NCBI RefSeq assembly: GCF_003854275.1
Contig: NZ_QTQP01000001.1
Location: 357,118 to 421,117 of the forward strand
Length of the DNA: 64,000 nucleotides
From: Burkholderia sp. Bp8963
GTDB lineage: Bacteria; Pseudomonadota; Gammaproteobacteria; Burkholderiales; Burkholderiaceae
Direction of reading: 5' to 3'
The notes beneath the pieces are model-generated. The model was not told the origin of the DNA. It ran no database searches and saw nothing but the letters and a program-made list of their open reading frames with translations. Of the stretch, positions 42,125-51,396 are shown piece by piece. Numbering within the stretch: the stretch's first letter is position 1; each line of letters starts with the position of its first letter. The position numbers and the translations under genes are program-made.

Positions 42125-43992
42125 ATCGCGGGCCGCCTGCCGATGCGGGCCGGCCAGTGCGCGAGCGTGCCGCGTTGCGCGCTCGTCAGCACGCATTCGG
42201 CGAACGCGTTGATCGACACATGCCGCGCGAAGAACTGTTCGAGCACCGCACCGAGCAGGAACGGGCTGTCGCCGGAGAACGCGTGGTCGTCGACGGTCAC
42301 GTCGACCTGCACGCCGCGCCCGAACATCAGCGGCCCGAGCGCCGGCAGGCGGCGGAACACGGGCGAGAACGCGACGCGCCGCAAGCCGTCGATCTGCCGG
42401 CGCATCGCGGCGTCCGCCGGATCGGCGTGCAGGCCGAGCAGTTCGCGCAGCACGTGCGCGCCGTCGTCGTCGTCGAGATCGGTCAGCGTGTGGCGCGCGA
42501 GCCCGAGATGGCGGATCAGCCGCCAGGCCGTCTGCGCGTCGGCGATCGGCGGGCGCGGCCGCGACGGGCCGCGTATCGCGACGATCCGCTCGACGGGCGC
42601 GGACACGCGCAGCGTGAACGTGTTTGCGTCGCCGGGCGGCTGCAGCAGCACGAGATCGCGGTTGGTGCACAGCGTGTCGACGGACAGGTAGCGCATCGTT
42701 TCGTCGTAAGGCGCGCATTGACTGTCGACGAGCGACACGTAGGCCTCGCTGCCGACGTAGCCGGTGCGCGTGCCGTTCGCGCGCGCCTGCGCGGACACCA
42801 GCCGCGGCTCGCGCCGCACCGTGTAGTACGCGCCGTAATTGCCGCCGTCGCCGGCGAACGACGCGTGAAACGGCCGGAATTCGCGCGACTGGCCGTCGTC
42901 ACGCTGTTCGCTCGCGAGCCGCTGCACCGCATAGACCTCGTAGTCGAGTGGCCGGCTGCGGTCCACCACGACATGGTGTTCGCGCGCGCCCGGCTGCACC
43001 GGTATCCGGTCGGCGCGGCGCGTGAACAGGTTCACGGCGGGCGTGCAGTTCAGCGCGAGATGCCGCGCGTCGACCGCCGCTTCGAGCGCCGCGTCGTGAC
43101 GGTCGAACAGCACGGTCAGCTCGCATTCGTCGCCGCGCGCGCGAGCGAGCGCCGGCCGCAAGCCGCCGATGCTGAAGAACAGGAAGCGTGCCGGAAACGC
43201 GAAATACTCGCGCAGCAGCCGGTAGCCGTGAAAGCTGCGGCCGTCGTCGGGCAGGATCGCCTGCGCCGGGTCGAAGCCTTCGTGGACGATCGCGTCGGCG
43301 TCGAGCGGATGCATCCAGCGCGGTGGCTGGCCCGGATCGTGGCAGACAACGCCGAGCGCATGTGCGGCGAGCAGTTCGAGCAGATGCAGCGCGTCGCGCT
43401 CGGGGCCGGCGAGATGGAACGTCAACCGGTCGAGCGGCAGTTGCGCGAGTTTCGCGCCGCCGCGCGCCTTCAGCCGGATGCGCAGCGTGCCGCGCACGTC
43501 CTGGCGCGCCGCGACCGCGCCGCGCGGCAGCCAGGCCGGCGCGCCCGTGACGGCCGCATCGGTCAGTTCGAGCGGCCACAGCGTCAGGTCGTGCGCGGTG
43601 CGGAATTCGCACGCGGTCTGCTCGGACGCGGCCGGCCGCGCGCGCAATGCGGTGCCGGCCGGCAGCCGCCAGCCCTGCGCGAGGCTGCCTTCGTTCAGCA
43701 GCGGTGCGAACCGCACGATCGCGATCGACGGCAGCGGCGCCACGTAACCCGGATATACGGCGTCGAGCAGCGCCTGCGTGAAGCGCGGAAACTCCGCGTC
43801 CATCTTCAGTTGCACGCGCGCGGTGAGGAAGCTGAAGCCTTCGAGCAGCCGCTCGACGTACGGGTCGGGCGGCCCCGAGTCGTGCAGCCGCAGCCTTGAC
43901 GCCACCTTCGGGAACTGCTGCGCGAATTCGCCGCCGAGCTCGCGCAGATAAGCGAGTTCGCGGTTGTAGTAGTCGAGCAGGCGCGTATCCAT
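42121..43992 (-). CDS. tssF: T6SS baseplate subunit TssF
   Basis: A 623-residue TssF/ImpG protein with a diagnostic N-terminus (LLDYYNRELAYLRELGGEFA, then FPKVASRLRL and DPYVERLLEGFSFLTARVQLK). It pairs with TssG in the baseplate wedge. The start was placed at MDTRLLDYY, four bases after the tssE stop. The much longer frame continuing upstream is in the shadow of tssE and hcp. Confidence 0.93.
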   Translation of the reverse strand: MDTRLLDYYNRELAYLRELGGEFAQQFPKVASRLRLHDSGPPDPYVERLLEGFSFLTARVQLKMDAEFPRFTQALLDAVYPGYVAPLPSIAIVRFAPLLNEGSLAQGWRLPAGTALRARPAASEQTACEFRTAHDLTLWPLELTDAAVTGAPAWLPRGAVAARQDVRGTLRIRLKARGGAKLAQLPLDRLTFHLAGPERDALHLLELLAAHALGVVCHDPGQPPRWMHPLDADAIVHEGFDPAQAILPDDGRSFHGYRLLREYFAFPARFLFFSIGGLRPALARARGDECELTVLFDRHDAALEAAVDARHLALNCTPAVNLFTRRADRIPVQPGAREHHVVVDRSRPLDYEVYAVQRLASEQRDDGQSREFRPFHASFAGDGGNYGAYYTVRREPRLVSAQARANGTRTGYVGSEAYVSLVDSQCAPYDETMRYLSVDTLCTNRDLVLLQPPGDANTFTLRVSAPVERIVAIRGPSRPRPPIADAQTAWRLIRHLGLARHTLTDLDDDDGAHVLRELLGLHADPADAAMRRQIDGLRRVAFSPVFRRLPALGPLMFGRGVQVDVTVDDHAFSGDSPFLLGAVLEQFFARHVSINAFAECVLTSAQRGTLAHWPARIGRRPAI

Positions 43993-43996
43993 CGCG

Positions 43997-44590
43997 TCAG
44001 CCCCCCGCCGTCGATTGCAGCGACATCGCGCCCGTCTCCAGGTCGAGGCCAGAACGCAGCACGAATTCGACGGGATGCGGGATCGACCACAGCGTGCCGC
44101 GAATCTCGAACAGCAGCACGTTGTGGCGCTGTTCGCCAACCCGGCCGCCGGGCGCATCGGCCACGCTGCGGACCTCGACGCTGTCGGGCGCGATGCGCGG
44201 CTCGAAGCGGACGATCGCGTCGCGGATCGACGCCTCCACCGACATCCGCTCGACGCCCGACATCGGCTTGCCGACGAGCGGCCGCATCCCGAAGTTGAGC
44301 ACCGACGCCTGTGCATGCGCGAACGCCGACCAGTCGACGAAACCGTCTTCGGCATTGCGCGTGTTGAGCAGCCACGCGAGATCGCGCAGCACGGCCGCGC
44401 GCAGGCGCTCGGCGCCGATCCATTGCGCGTCGGGTACGTCGGGCGCTTCGCTCGTGCGCTGCGGCGCGTCGTCGGTGAGCCGGTCGAGCAGCGCCGGCTG
44501 CAGCCGGTCGCGCATGCCGCCGCCGCGGCTTTCCGTGCCATCCCGGCCATCCCGGCCTTCGCTGCCGCCGCGGGTTCGCGGGTCGTCCAT
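43997..44590 (-). CDS. tssE: T6SS baseplate subunit TssE (gp25-like)
   Basis: A 197-residue protein with the gp25-like lysozyme-fold domain of TssE: LRAAVLRDLAWLLNTRN, VLNFGMRPLVGK and IRDAIVRFEPRI. The first 25 residues are a charged Gly/Arg-rich leader; translation could also start at Met26, but GGAGACGACC lies before the first ATG. It initiates sheath assembly on the baseplate. It lies between hcp and tssF. Confidence 0.9.
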   Translation of the reverse strand: MDDPRTRGGSEGRDGRDGTESRGGGMRDRLQPALLDRLTDDAPQRTSEAPDVPDAQWIGAERLRAAVLRDLAWLLNTRNAEDGFVDWSAFAHAQASVLNFGMRPLVGKPMSGVERMSVEASIRDAIVRFEPRIAPDSVEVRSVADAPGGRVGEQRHNVLLFEIRGTLWSIPHPVEFVLRSGLDLETGAMSLQSTAGG

Positions 44591-44606
44591 GGTCGTCTCC
44601 GTACCG

Positions 44607-45098
44607 TTACATCTCGGTGTTTTCCTTGATGTTCCAGCCGACCGACACCTCGGCGCCCTTGCCGCCGTTGTCGTTCTGCTGCCAGTACTGCTTCTTCACC
44701 TTCGCGGCCTGGAAGCCGAAGTGCATCAGCAGCCGGTCGGCCGCGTCGCCGGGATCGACGCCCGCGACCTGCGCGGACGTGACGAGCACCTCCTGCAGCG
44801 TCACGCGCATGAACTCGACCTGCGTGCCGCCGGTCTTGCACGCGGAAATCTCGACCGACGACAGGTGCTTGCCGCTCGCGCAGTTCTTGATGATCGCGGG
44901 CGCGCCCTTGTCCATGTACGCGGCCACGACGAGATCGTTGAAGCTCGCCTTGCCCGCATTGCCGCCGCTGCCGCTCGCCATCGCGCCCGGCTGGCTCGCG
45001 CCCCACGTGAACGACTGGATGTCGGTCCAGCCCTTGTGCTGTGCGTCCGCCGATTCGCCGGTCACGCCTTCCACCTTCATGAACATTGCCACGCCCAT
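44607..45098 (-). CDS. hcp: T6SS tube protein Hcp (TssD)
   Basis: A 163-residue Hcp with the typical start (MFMKVEGVTGESADAQHKGW), SFTWGASQPG and C-terminal region of the hexameric tube protein. It is both the secreted inner tube and a chaperone for small effectors. The start was set at the ATG preceded by GGAGACGGC; the long upstream frame belongs to the other frame of tssC. The 71-base gap before it holds a tandem 10-bp repeat, which might tune its high expression. Confidence 0.94.
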   Translation of the reverse strand: MGVAMFMKVEGVTGESADAQHKGWTDIQSFTWGASQPGAMASGSGGNAGKASFNDLVVAAYMDKGAPAIIKNCASGKHLSSVEISACKTGGTQVEFMRVTLQEVLVTSAQVAGVDPGDAADRLLMHFGFQAAKVKKQYWQQNDNGGKGAEVSVGWNIKENTEM

Positions 45099-45110
45099 TG
45101 CCGTCTCCGT

Positions 45111-45150
45111 TTTGGTGCGATTTGGTCCGATTTGGTCCGATTTCCGTCCG
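45111..45150. repeat. Four tandem 10-bp repeats upstream of hcp
   Basis: TTTGGTGCGA, then TTTGGTCCGA twice and a diverged TTTCCGTCCG, in the tssC-hcp spacer. One copy per helical turn. Copy number of such short repeats can change by slippage and might alter hcp translation or transcript stability. Confidence 0.6.
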
Positions 45151-45169
45151 AGGTCAGGTTGAATGCCGC

Positions 45170-46690
45170 TCACTCGCTGGTCGCCTTTGCGGAAGGCAGC
45201 TTCGAGATGAGCCGCAGCGACACGGTGAGCCCTTCGAGCTGGTAGTGCGGTCGCAGGAAGAATTTCGATGCGTAGTAGCCGGGGTTGTCCTCGACCTCGT
45301 CGACGACGACCTGCGCCGCCGCGAGCGGCTTGCGCGCCTTGGTTTCCTGCGACGAGTTCACGGGATCGCCGTCGACGTAGTTCATGATCCAGTCGTTCAG
45401 CCAGCGCTCCATGTCGTCGCGTTCGCGGAACGAGCCGATCTTGTCGCGCACGATGCACTTCAGGTAATGCGCGAAGCGGCAGCACGCGAACAGATACGGC
45501 AGGCGGCCGGACAGCCGCGCGTTCGCGGTCGCGTCGGGATCGTGGTACTCGGCCGGCTGGTACAGCGACTGCGCGCCGATGAACGCCGCGAAATCCGAGT
45601 TCTTGCGGTGCACGAACGGCATGAAGCCGTTCTTCGCGAGCTCGGCCTCGCGGCGGTCGCTGATCGCGATCTCGGTCGGGCATTTCTGGTCGACGCCGCC
45701 GTCGTCGGTCGGGAACGTGTGGCACGGCAGCCCCTCGACCGCACCGCCCGATTCGACGCCGCGGATCGACGAGCACCAACCGTACAGCTTGAACGAGCGG
45801 TTGATGTTCGCGGCCATCGCATACGCGGAATTCGCCCACGTATAGCGATCGTGGCTCGCCGCGTCGGTGTCTTCCTCGAAGTCGAACGCGTCGACCGGGT
45901 TGGTGCGCGCGCCGTACGGCAGCCGCGCGAGGAAGCGCGGCATCGCGAGCCCGACGTAGCGCGAATCGTCCGACTGGCGCAGGCTGCGCCACGCCGCGTA
46001 TTCGGTGTTCTGGAAGATCTTCGTGAGGTCGCGCGGGTTCGACAGCTCCTGCCACGAGTCCATCTGCATCAGCGCCGGTGACGCGCCCGCGATGAACGGC
46101 GCGTGCGCGGCCGCCGCGATCTTCGACAGCTCGCCGAGCATCTCGACGTCGGGCGGACTGTGGTTGAAGTGGAAGTCGCCGACGAGGCAGCCGAACGGCT
46201 CGCCGCCGAACTGACCGTACTCCTCCTCATAGACCTTGCGGAACAGCGGGCTCTGGTCCCACGCGACGCCCTTGTAGCGCTTCAGCATGCGCGCGAGCTC
46301 GTTGCGCGACACGGGCAGCGCCTTGATCTTCAGCAACTCGTCGGTCTCGGTGTGCGTGACGAGGTAGTGCAACCCGCGCCACGCGCCTTCGAGGGTCTGG
46401 AATTCGCCGTGATGCAGGATCAGGTTGATCTGCTCGGTCAGCTTGCGGTCGATCTCCGCGATGATCTGCTTGACGCTGCCGTAAGCGTCCGTCGTCATGC
46501 CGACCGTGTTTTCGAGCGCCTGCTGCGCGAGCGTGCGCACGGCCCGCTCGACCGATTCGCGCGCTTCGGCGGTCTTCGGCTTGAATTCCTTCTGCAGCAG
46601 CGCGGCGAACTCGTCGTGCGCGACGACCGGCTGCGCGCCACCACGCGTACCGTCAAGCGCGTCGGCCCGGGTGTGAGCGTGTTCATTCAT
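45170..46690 (-). CDS. tssC: T6SS sheath large subunit TssC (VipB)
   Basis: A 506-residue TssC with family hallmarks LEGAWRGLHYLVTHTETDEL, YGQFGGEPFGCLVGDF and the C-terminal KFFLRPHYQLEGLTVSLRLISKLP. Together with TssB it forms the contractile sheath. Its start overlaps the tssB stop by eight bases, consistent with coupled synthesis of the two sheath proteins. Confidence 0.96.
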   Translation of the reverse strand: MNEHAHTRADALDGTRGGAQPVVAHDEFAALLQKEFKPKTAEARESVERAVRTLAQQALENTVGMTTDAYGSVKQIIAEIDRKLTEQINLILHHGEFQTLEGAWRGLHYLVTHTETDELLKIKALPVSRNELARMLKRYKGVAWDQSPLFRKVYEEEYGQFGGEPFGCLVGDFHFNHSPPDVEMLGELSKIAAAAHAPFIAGASPALMQMDSWQELSNPRDLTKIFQNTEYAAWRSLRQSDDSRYVGLAMPRFLARLPYGARTNPVDAFDFEEDTDAASHDRYTWANSAYAMAANINRSFKLYGWCSSIRGVESGGAVEGLPCHTFPTDDGGVDQKCPTEIAISDRREAELAKNGFMPFVHRKNSDFAAFIGAQSLYQPAEYHDPDATANARLSGRLPYLFACCRFAHYLKCIVRDKIGSFRERDDMERWLNDWIMNYVDGDPVNSSQETKARKPLAAAQVVVDEVEDNPGYYASKFFLRPHYQLEGLTVSLRLISKLPSAKATSE

Positions 46691-47258
46691 CGCGGACCTC
46701 CGGGGTGGCAGCGCCGTTCGGTGCGGCCGGCGCGTCGCCTGCCGCGGGTTCCGCCGCCGGCTGCCGCACGAGCGCCTTCAGGAGGTCGGGATCGTTGATG
46801 GCCTGCTCGATCAGCTGCTCGGCGCCGTGCTTGCCGTCCATGTACGACAGCAGGTTCGACAGTTCGGTGCGCGCGTCCAGCAGCTTGCGCAGCGCATCGA
46901 CGTTGCGCGCGATCGCGGCCGGCGAGAAATCGTCGATGCGCTCGAACGTCATGTCGACGTTGAGCATACCGTCGCCCGTCAGCGTGTTCGGCACCTGGAA
47001 CGCGACGCGCGGCGCGACCGACTTCATCCGCTCGTCAAAATTGTCGACATCGATCTCGAGGAACCTGCGCTCCGCGAGATCCGGCAGCGGCTCCGCGCGC
47101 TTGCCGGCGAGGTCCGCCAGCACGCCCATCACGAACGGCAGCTGCACCGTGCGCTCGGCGCCGTAGGTCTCGACGTCGTACTCGATCTGCACGCGCGGCG
47201 CGCGGTTGCGCGCGATGAATTTCTGTCCGCTGCCTGCTGCCCTGGTCTTGTCCGTCAT
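46683..47258 (-). CDS. tssB: T6SS sheath small subunit TssB (VipA)
   Basis: A 191-residue TssB with QKFIARNRAPRVQIEYDVET, LPFVMGVLADLAG and FLEIDVDNFDERMKSVAPR, all typical. The C-terminus has an Ala/Pro-rich tail (PAAEPAAGDAPAAP). The start was placed at the internal ATG preceded by GGAGCAGACG, ten codons inside the longest frame. Confidence 0.95.
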   Translation of the reverse strand: MTDKTRAAGSGQKFIARNRAPRVQIEYDVETYGAERTVQLPFVMGVLADLAGKRAEPLPDLAERRFLEIDVDNFDERMKSVAPRVAFQVPNTLTGDGMLNVDMTFERIDDFSPAAIARNVDALRKLLDARTELSNLLSYMDGKHGAEQLIEQAINDPDLLKALVRQPAAEPAAGDAPAAPNGAATPEVRDE

Positions 47259-47299
47259 CGTCTGCTCCTTCACGTCAGATTGCGCCATTCATCTCCGCG

Positions 47300-48370
47300 T
47301 CATTCGCTCCGCGCGCCGCTCAGCAGGTCCAGCTTCGGCAGGCTTTCGGGAGCGAGGTCCCGCATGATTTCGTAGAAGTCGAGCGCGAGCAGCCGCTGCG
47401 CGCGACGCATCAGCAGCGGCGCCGGATGGCTCGGCTCGTGCTGCTCGAAGTAGCGGCAGAATTTCTCGAGGCCGATTCGCACGTCGTCGCGGCTCGTCAC
47501 CTCGGCATCGCGCCACGCGTGGCCGTCGGATGGCGCTGTGCCCGCCGTCGTGCCCGCTGTCGCGCCCGGTGCTGCGCCTGGTGCCGCGGGATCGGCTGCC
47601 GTTGCAGCGGCCGCCGCCGTTATGGCGTCCGCGTTTCTCTGCGACGCGACCGGCGGCAACGCGTCGTATGCGATCCGCCGCAGCGCTTTCTCGAAATCGC
47701 TCGTGTCGGGCACCCATTCCGCGCCGAGCTTCGCGCTCACCTGCGCGCGGATCGTGTCGAGGGCGTCGAGCGCGGCGAGTGCCGCGCCGAGCGGCGGCTG
47801 CCCGATGTCGCGCGCGTGCGCCAGATCGGCGGCCAGCCGGTCGCGGCCGCCCGGATAGCGCGACGCGACGTCGTCGCGGCCGTCGAGGATGCGCTCGACG
47901 TCACGCACGCTCGGGCCGCCGTCGAGCAACGGCTGGCGCCGCGCCGCCCGCGCGCAGTCGTGCGCGCCCGCGACTTCGGCCAGCGCGTTGATGCGCGGCG
48001 TCGGGTCCGTATCGCCATCGGCGTCGACACGCGGATGCACGTCGTCCCACCAGCGCTCGAGCAGCCCCGCGACGAGCGCGAGGCCGTCCGCGTGGCCGGG
48101 CAGGCCGCGCAGCTCGGTCCAGCTCCGCGTCAGGTGCGCGGCGACGCGCAGGTCCTTCGTCCGCTCGCACAGCGCAAGCGCGAGCTGCTCGACGGCGCCC
48201 CAGTCCGGCGCTTCGGCCGGGATCACGGTGTCGCCGTATTGCTGTTCGGCACGCGGCGTCGCACGTTCCCGCAGCAGCAGGAAATCCGCGTCGTACTCGA
48301 GATTCGTACCGCACGGCGCGTCCGGCGCGACGGCGGCAAGCAATCGTTCGATCAGGTCTGCGTGCGGCAT
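47300..48370 (-). CDS. tssA: T6SS cap/baseplate-associated protein TssA
   Basis: A 356-residue TssA with the ImpA N-terminal domain (APCGTNLEYDADFLLLRERA, then APDWGAVEQLALALCERTKDLRVA and WWDDVHPR). The C-terminal part ends in a short conserved helix pair (RAQRLLALDFYEIMRDLAPE). An Ala/Gly/Thr-rich linker occupies about residues 245-275. The size corresponds to the shorter TssA class without a long VasJ-like tail. It sits 41 bases before tssB. Confidence 0.9.
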   Translation of the reverse strand: MPHADLIERLLAAVAPDAPCGTNLEYDADFLLLRERATPRAEQQYGDTVIPAEAPDWGAVEQLALALCERTKDLRVAAHLTRSWTELRGLPGHADGLALVAGLLERWWDDVHPRVDADGDTDPTPRINALAEVAGAHDCARAARRQPLLDGGPSVRDVERILDGRDDVASRYPGGRDRLAADLAHARDIGQPPLGAALAALDALDTIRAQVSAKLGAEWVPDTSDFEKALRRIAYDALPPVASQRNADAITAAAAATAADPAAPGAAPGATAGTTAGTAPSDGHAWRDAEVTSRDDVRIGLEKFCRYFEQHEPSHPAPLLMRRAQRLLALDFYEIMRDLAPESLPKLDLLSGARSE

Positions 48371-48412
48371 GAGCGTTCCTGTGGCTGAAGGCGGCGCGGC
48401 GATCGGCCGGTG

Positions 48413-50530
48413 TCATTCGAAGGCATAGTCGATGCTGATCGGCTTGCTGCCGGGGTCGATCTTCACGGTGCGCCGCATCGGCGGCAGCGTGCCGTTGCGG
48501 ATCTCGATCTGGTATGTGCCCGGCGACAGCGACACCGAGCGCAACGGCGGGCTCGCGCCGCGCCGCACGCCGCTCACGTAGATGTCGCCCCACGGCCGCA
48601 CGTGGAAACGCACCGCGACGGTTTCGGGCGGCGGCTCGGGCGGACGCGGCTCGGGGGTGGCCTCGGGCGCCGCTGTGGTCGCTGTGGTCGCTGTGGTCGC
48701 TGTGGTCGCTGGGGTCGCTGGGGTCGCTGCGGCGCTCATTGCGGTTGTGGCAGGGGCAGCTGCGGCAGGCGAGGCGGCTGGACGCGCGGCGTTGTCACCC
48801 GACGGCACGTTGACGACTCGCTCGGACGCATCGAGGCTCCCCGCCGGCGCGAGGCTCGACCCGGACGCGGCCGGCGACGACGGCAACGACGGTGACAGCG
48901 ACGACGACCTCGGCGCGGCGCCGGCGCCGGCATCGTTCGTCGCGACTTGCGACGGAGGCGGCACGGCAGGTTCGCTGGCTGGCGCGGCGGCGACGACGGG
49001 TGCGGACGCTTGCGCCGACGGCTCCGCAGGCGTTTGCGCCGGAACCGGCTGGGCGAGCGCGGGCGCCGGGTTTTGCTGTACAAGTGACATCGCCGGATTG
49101 CTGCCCGATTCGGGCGATGACGCGGACGCCCGCGGCGGGTTCGGGCTCGATGCCGATGTTTGCGCGTCGCGCGACGGCGTCACGAGATACGCGGTGCTGA
49201 TGCCGATCACCAGCAGCAACGCGATTGCGCTGCCGATAGTAAGTAGCGTCCGGCGATCGCCCGGCAGACGTCGGACGATGCCGGGGCGCGAGTCGGGTAA
49301 CGTGACGCCCGCTGCGGCACCGGGCGAAGTAGAGGCTGCCGAGCCGCTGGTGTCGTTCCGATGCACTGCGGCCGGTCCCGTTGAGTCATGCGCGGCGGCT
49401 TGCCCGGCGACTGTGCGCGTTTGACGGGGGTCGGCACTGCCCGATGCCGACTGCCGTTGCGGCTCCGGCGAGGCGCTCGTCCCTGACGCAACGGCACCTT
49501 CACCGGTTTGAGTCGTTGCGTTCACGCCCGCTTCATCCGCCGCTGGCCGCGCGGGCGCCTGCACCGCGCCATACCCATGCCGTTCCGGCTCGCGCAACCC
49601 GAGCTCCGCCGCGAACGCCGCGACCGAGTCCGGCCGGTCCTCGATCCGGACCTGCAGCGCATGGTCGACCGCGGCGAGCAGCGCCGGGCTGTACAGCTCG
49701 CGCGCGGCCAGCGCGCGCGTCGCGAGCGGCCGGTACGTGTCCTGGATACTGCGCACCACCGCCGCGGGCGGCAGCTCGCCGGCGATCATCGCGTGCATCA
49801 CCGCGCCGAGCGCGTACAGGTCGGTCCACGGCCCCTGGCTGAACGCGGGATCGTCGGTGTACTGCTCGATCGGCGCATAGCCGGGCTTGATCATCATCGC
49901 GCCGTCGTCGACGAGATCGCCGATCCGTTTGCGCGCCGCGCCGAAGTCGAGCAGGATCGCGCTGCCGTCGGGCCGGATCAGCACGTTGTCGAGCGCGATG
50001 TCGCGATGGAAGCACTGCGCGCGGTGCAGCGTGTCGAGCGCGCCGAGCAGCGCTCCGACCACGTTGCGCAACTGGGTCTCGCCCATCTGCACGCCGCTGT
50101 CGAGCAGCTGCTTGAGCGTGCGTCCCTCGTAGAACGGCATCACCATGTACGCGGTGCCGTGGCTTTCCCAGAAATGCAGGACCTTCACGAGCCCCGGGTG
50201 ATCGAATTGCGCGAGCAGCCGCGCCTCGTTGAGGAACGCGGCGCGCCCGGCGTCGAACGCCTGTGCGAACCTCTCGGAGCGCAGCGACACCGTGTAGTCG
50301 CCGCCGCGCGTCGCGAGCATCGACGGCATGTACTCCTTGATCGCCACCGCGCGCCGCAGCGTGCGGTCGAACGCGCGATAGACGATCCCGAAGCCGCCGA
50401 CGCCGAGCACCTCGTCGAGCTGCAGTTCGCCGAGCCGATGGCCGAGCGGCAGCGGCCGCACCGCGAATCCGGCCGCGCTGCCGCGGTCCGCCGTCTCCTG
50501 ATCGTTGTCTCTCGAAACCGGGTCCTTCAT
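48413..50530 (-). CDS. T6SS-associated membrane Ser/Thr kinase (PpkA-like) with PEGA-like tail
   Basis: A 705-residue protein. An intact Hanks kinase domain covers roughly residues 37-305: glycine loop LGVGGFGIVY (42-51), AVAIK (Lys65), helix-C Glu102, HRDIALDN (Asp177) and DFG (195-197). A low-complexity linker precedes a single membrane helix (428-450), a long Ala/Pro/Ser/Thr-rich periplasmic linker and a PEGA-like domain (about 638-705, VRPWGDIYVSGVRRGASPP). With TagF and the FHA protein TagH nearby it probably forms the threonine-phosphorylation switch of this T6SS. No cognate PppA phosphatase gene is present in the window. The start is MKDPVSRD. Confidence 0.85.
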   Translation of the reverse strand: MKDPVSRDNDQETADRGSAAGFAVRPLPLGHRLGELQLDEVLGVGGFGIVYRAFDRTLRRAVAIKEYMPSMLATRGGDYTVSLRSERFAQAFDAGRAAFLNEARLLAQFDHPGLVKVLHFWESHGTAYMVMPFYEGRTLKQLLDSGVQMGETQLRNVVGALLGALDTLHRAQCFHRDIALDNVLIRPDGSAILLDFGAARKRIGDLVDDGAMMIKPGYAPIEQYTDDPAFSQGPWTDLYALGAVMHAMIAGELPPAAVVRSIQDTYRPLATRALAARELYSPALLAAVDHALQVRIEDRPDSVAAFAAELGLREPERHGYGAVQAPARPAADEAGVNATTQTGEGAVASGTSASPEPQRQSASGSADPRQTRTVAGQAAAHDSTGPAAVHRNDTSGSAASTSPGAAAGVTLPDSRPGIVRRLPGDRRTLLTIGSAIALLLVIGISTAYLVTPSRDAQTSASSPNPPRASASSPESGSNPAMSLVQQNPAPALAQPVPAQTPAEPSAQASAPVVAAAPASEPAVPPPSQVATNDAGAGAAPRSSSLSPSLPSSPAASGSSLAPAGSLDASERVVNVPSGDNAARPAASPAAAAPATTAMSAAATPATPATTATTATTATTAAPEATPEPRPPEPPPETVAVRFHVRPWGDIYVSGVRRGASPPLRSVSLSPGTYQIEIRNGTLPPMRRTVKIDPGSKPISIDYAFE
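48672..48725. repeat. Six tandem 9-bp repeats inside the kinase gene
   Basis: Four GCTGTGGTC copies followed by two GCTGGGGTC copies encode the Ala-Thr-Thr / Ala-Thr-Pro tripeptides of the periplasmic linker. As nine bases are three codons, changes in copy number would keep the frame and simply alter linker length. Confidence 0.85.
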
Positions 50531-50673
50531 CTCCAACTCTCCATACCGCGTGCTGCGTGCTGCGTCGTTCGTCCATTGGCGCCCGCGTGGTGCGCAACGG
50601 TGTGCGCGCCCGCGCGTCACGTGCTGGCGGGCGGCACGATGCGCCGCGCCGCCTGTCGTCCCCCCGCTGCGCG

Positions 50674-51396
50674 CTAGACGCTGCCGCCGAACAGCCGCAG
50701 GAACAGCAGGCTGTCCGGCACGCCCGTATGCGCGTGCATGCGCAGCGGCGAGCCGTCGGCGCGATTGGTCCACCAGAAGCTCGTCGCGCCGTGCGGGTCG
50801 AAATAGCCCGACAGCCCCGGCCACGCGGGCGTCGCGAGCGGCTCGGGCTCCGGCGCGGGCTGCGACTCCAAGTGCGACTGCGACATCGCCGACGCTCCGT
50901 CCGCCACGCCGCCATAAGCGCGCTGCAACGCGTCGTCCGGCACGAGCCGCACGCTCTCGAGCGACGCCTCGAGATCGACAGGCGCGCGCGCATATCGGAT
51001 CGCGTCGAGCAACGCGCTGCCGACCTGCCAGTAGAACGCGTCCGCGACATCCGGCAGCGCGCTCCAGTAATCGGCCTCGCCGAGCGGCAGCGTGACGAGC
51101 AGCGGATAATAGCGCCCGACGCGGTCGCAGCTCGGCGCGAGACAGCCGGGCTGCACGCATTGCGTGCCGGTGCCGGCAGGAATCAGGAAATTCCAGACCG
51201 GCGCGACCGTGTAGTAGCGCTCGATCTCGTCCGCGCCGCGCTGGCGCATCGCGGCCATCCCCTGCTGGAACCAGCGCTCCCACCAGCCGGCGAGCGCATG
51301 CGGCAGCCGGCGGTTCACGAAGTCGCCGGCGCCGGGGATCTTTCCGTACCACGCGGGCGGTGCGCCGTCATACGCGAGCGACAGCGTCGGACTCAT
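50674..51396 (-). CDS. tagF: T6SS-associated protein TagF
   Basis: A 240-residue TagF/ImpM protein with the family start AWYGKIPGAGDFVNRRLP and WWERWFQQGM, then WNFLIPAGTG and YYPLLVTLPLG. TagF acts as a post-translational repressor of T6SS assembly, in some systems with the kinase pathway and in others independently. The start overlaps the tssM stop (ATGA); an ATG five codons upstream is possible. A 143-base gap follows before the kinase. Confidence 0.9.
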   Translation of the reverse strand: MSPTLSLAYDGAPPAWYGKIPGAGDFVNRRLPHALAGWWERWFQQGMAAMRQRGADEIERYYTVAPVWNFLIPAGTGTQCVQPGCLAPSCDRVGRYYPLLVTLPLGEADYWSALPDVADAFYWQVGSALLDAIRYARAPVDLEASLESVRLVPDDALQRAYGGVADGASAMSQSHLESQPAPEPEPLATPAWPGLSGYFDPHGATSFWWTNRADGSPLRMHAHTGVPDSLLFLRLFGGSV

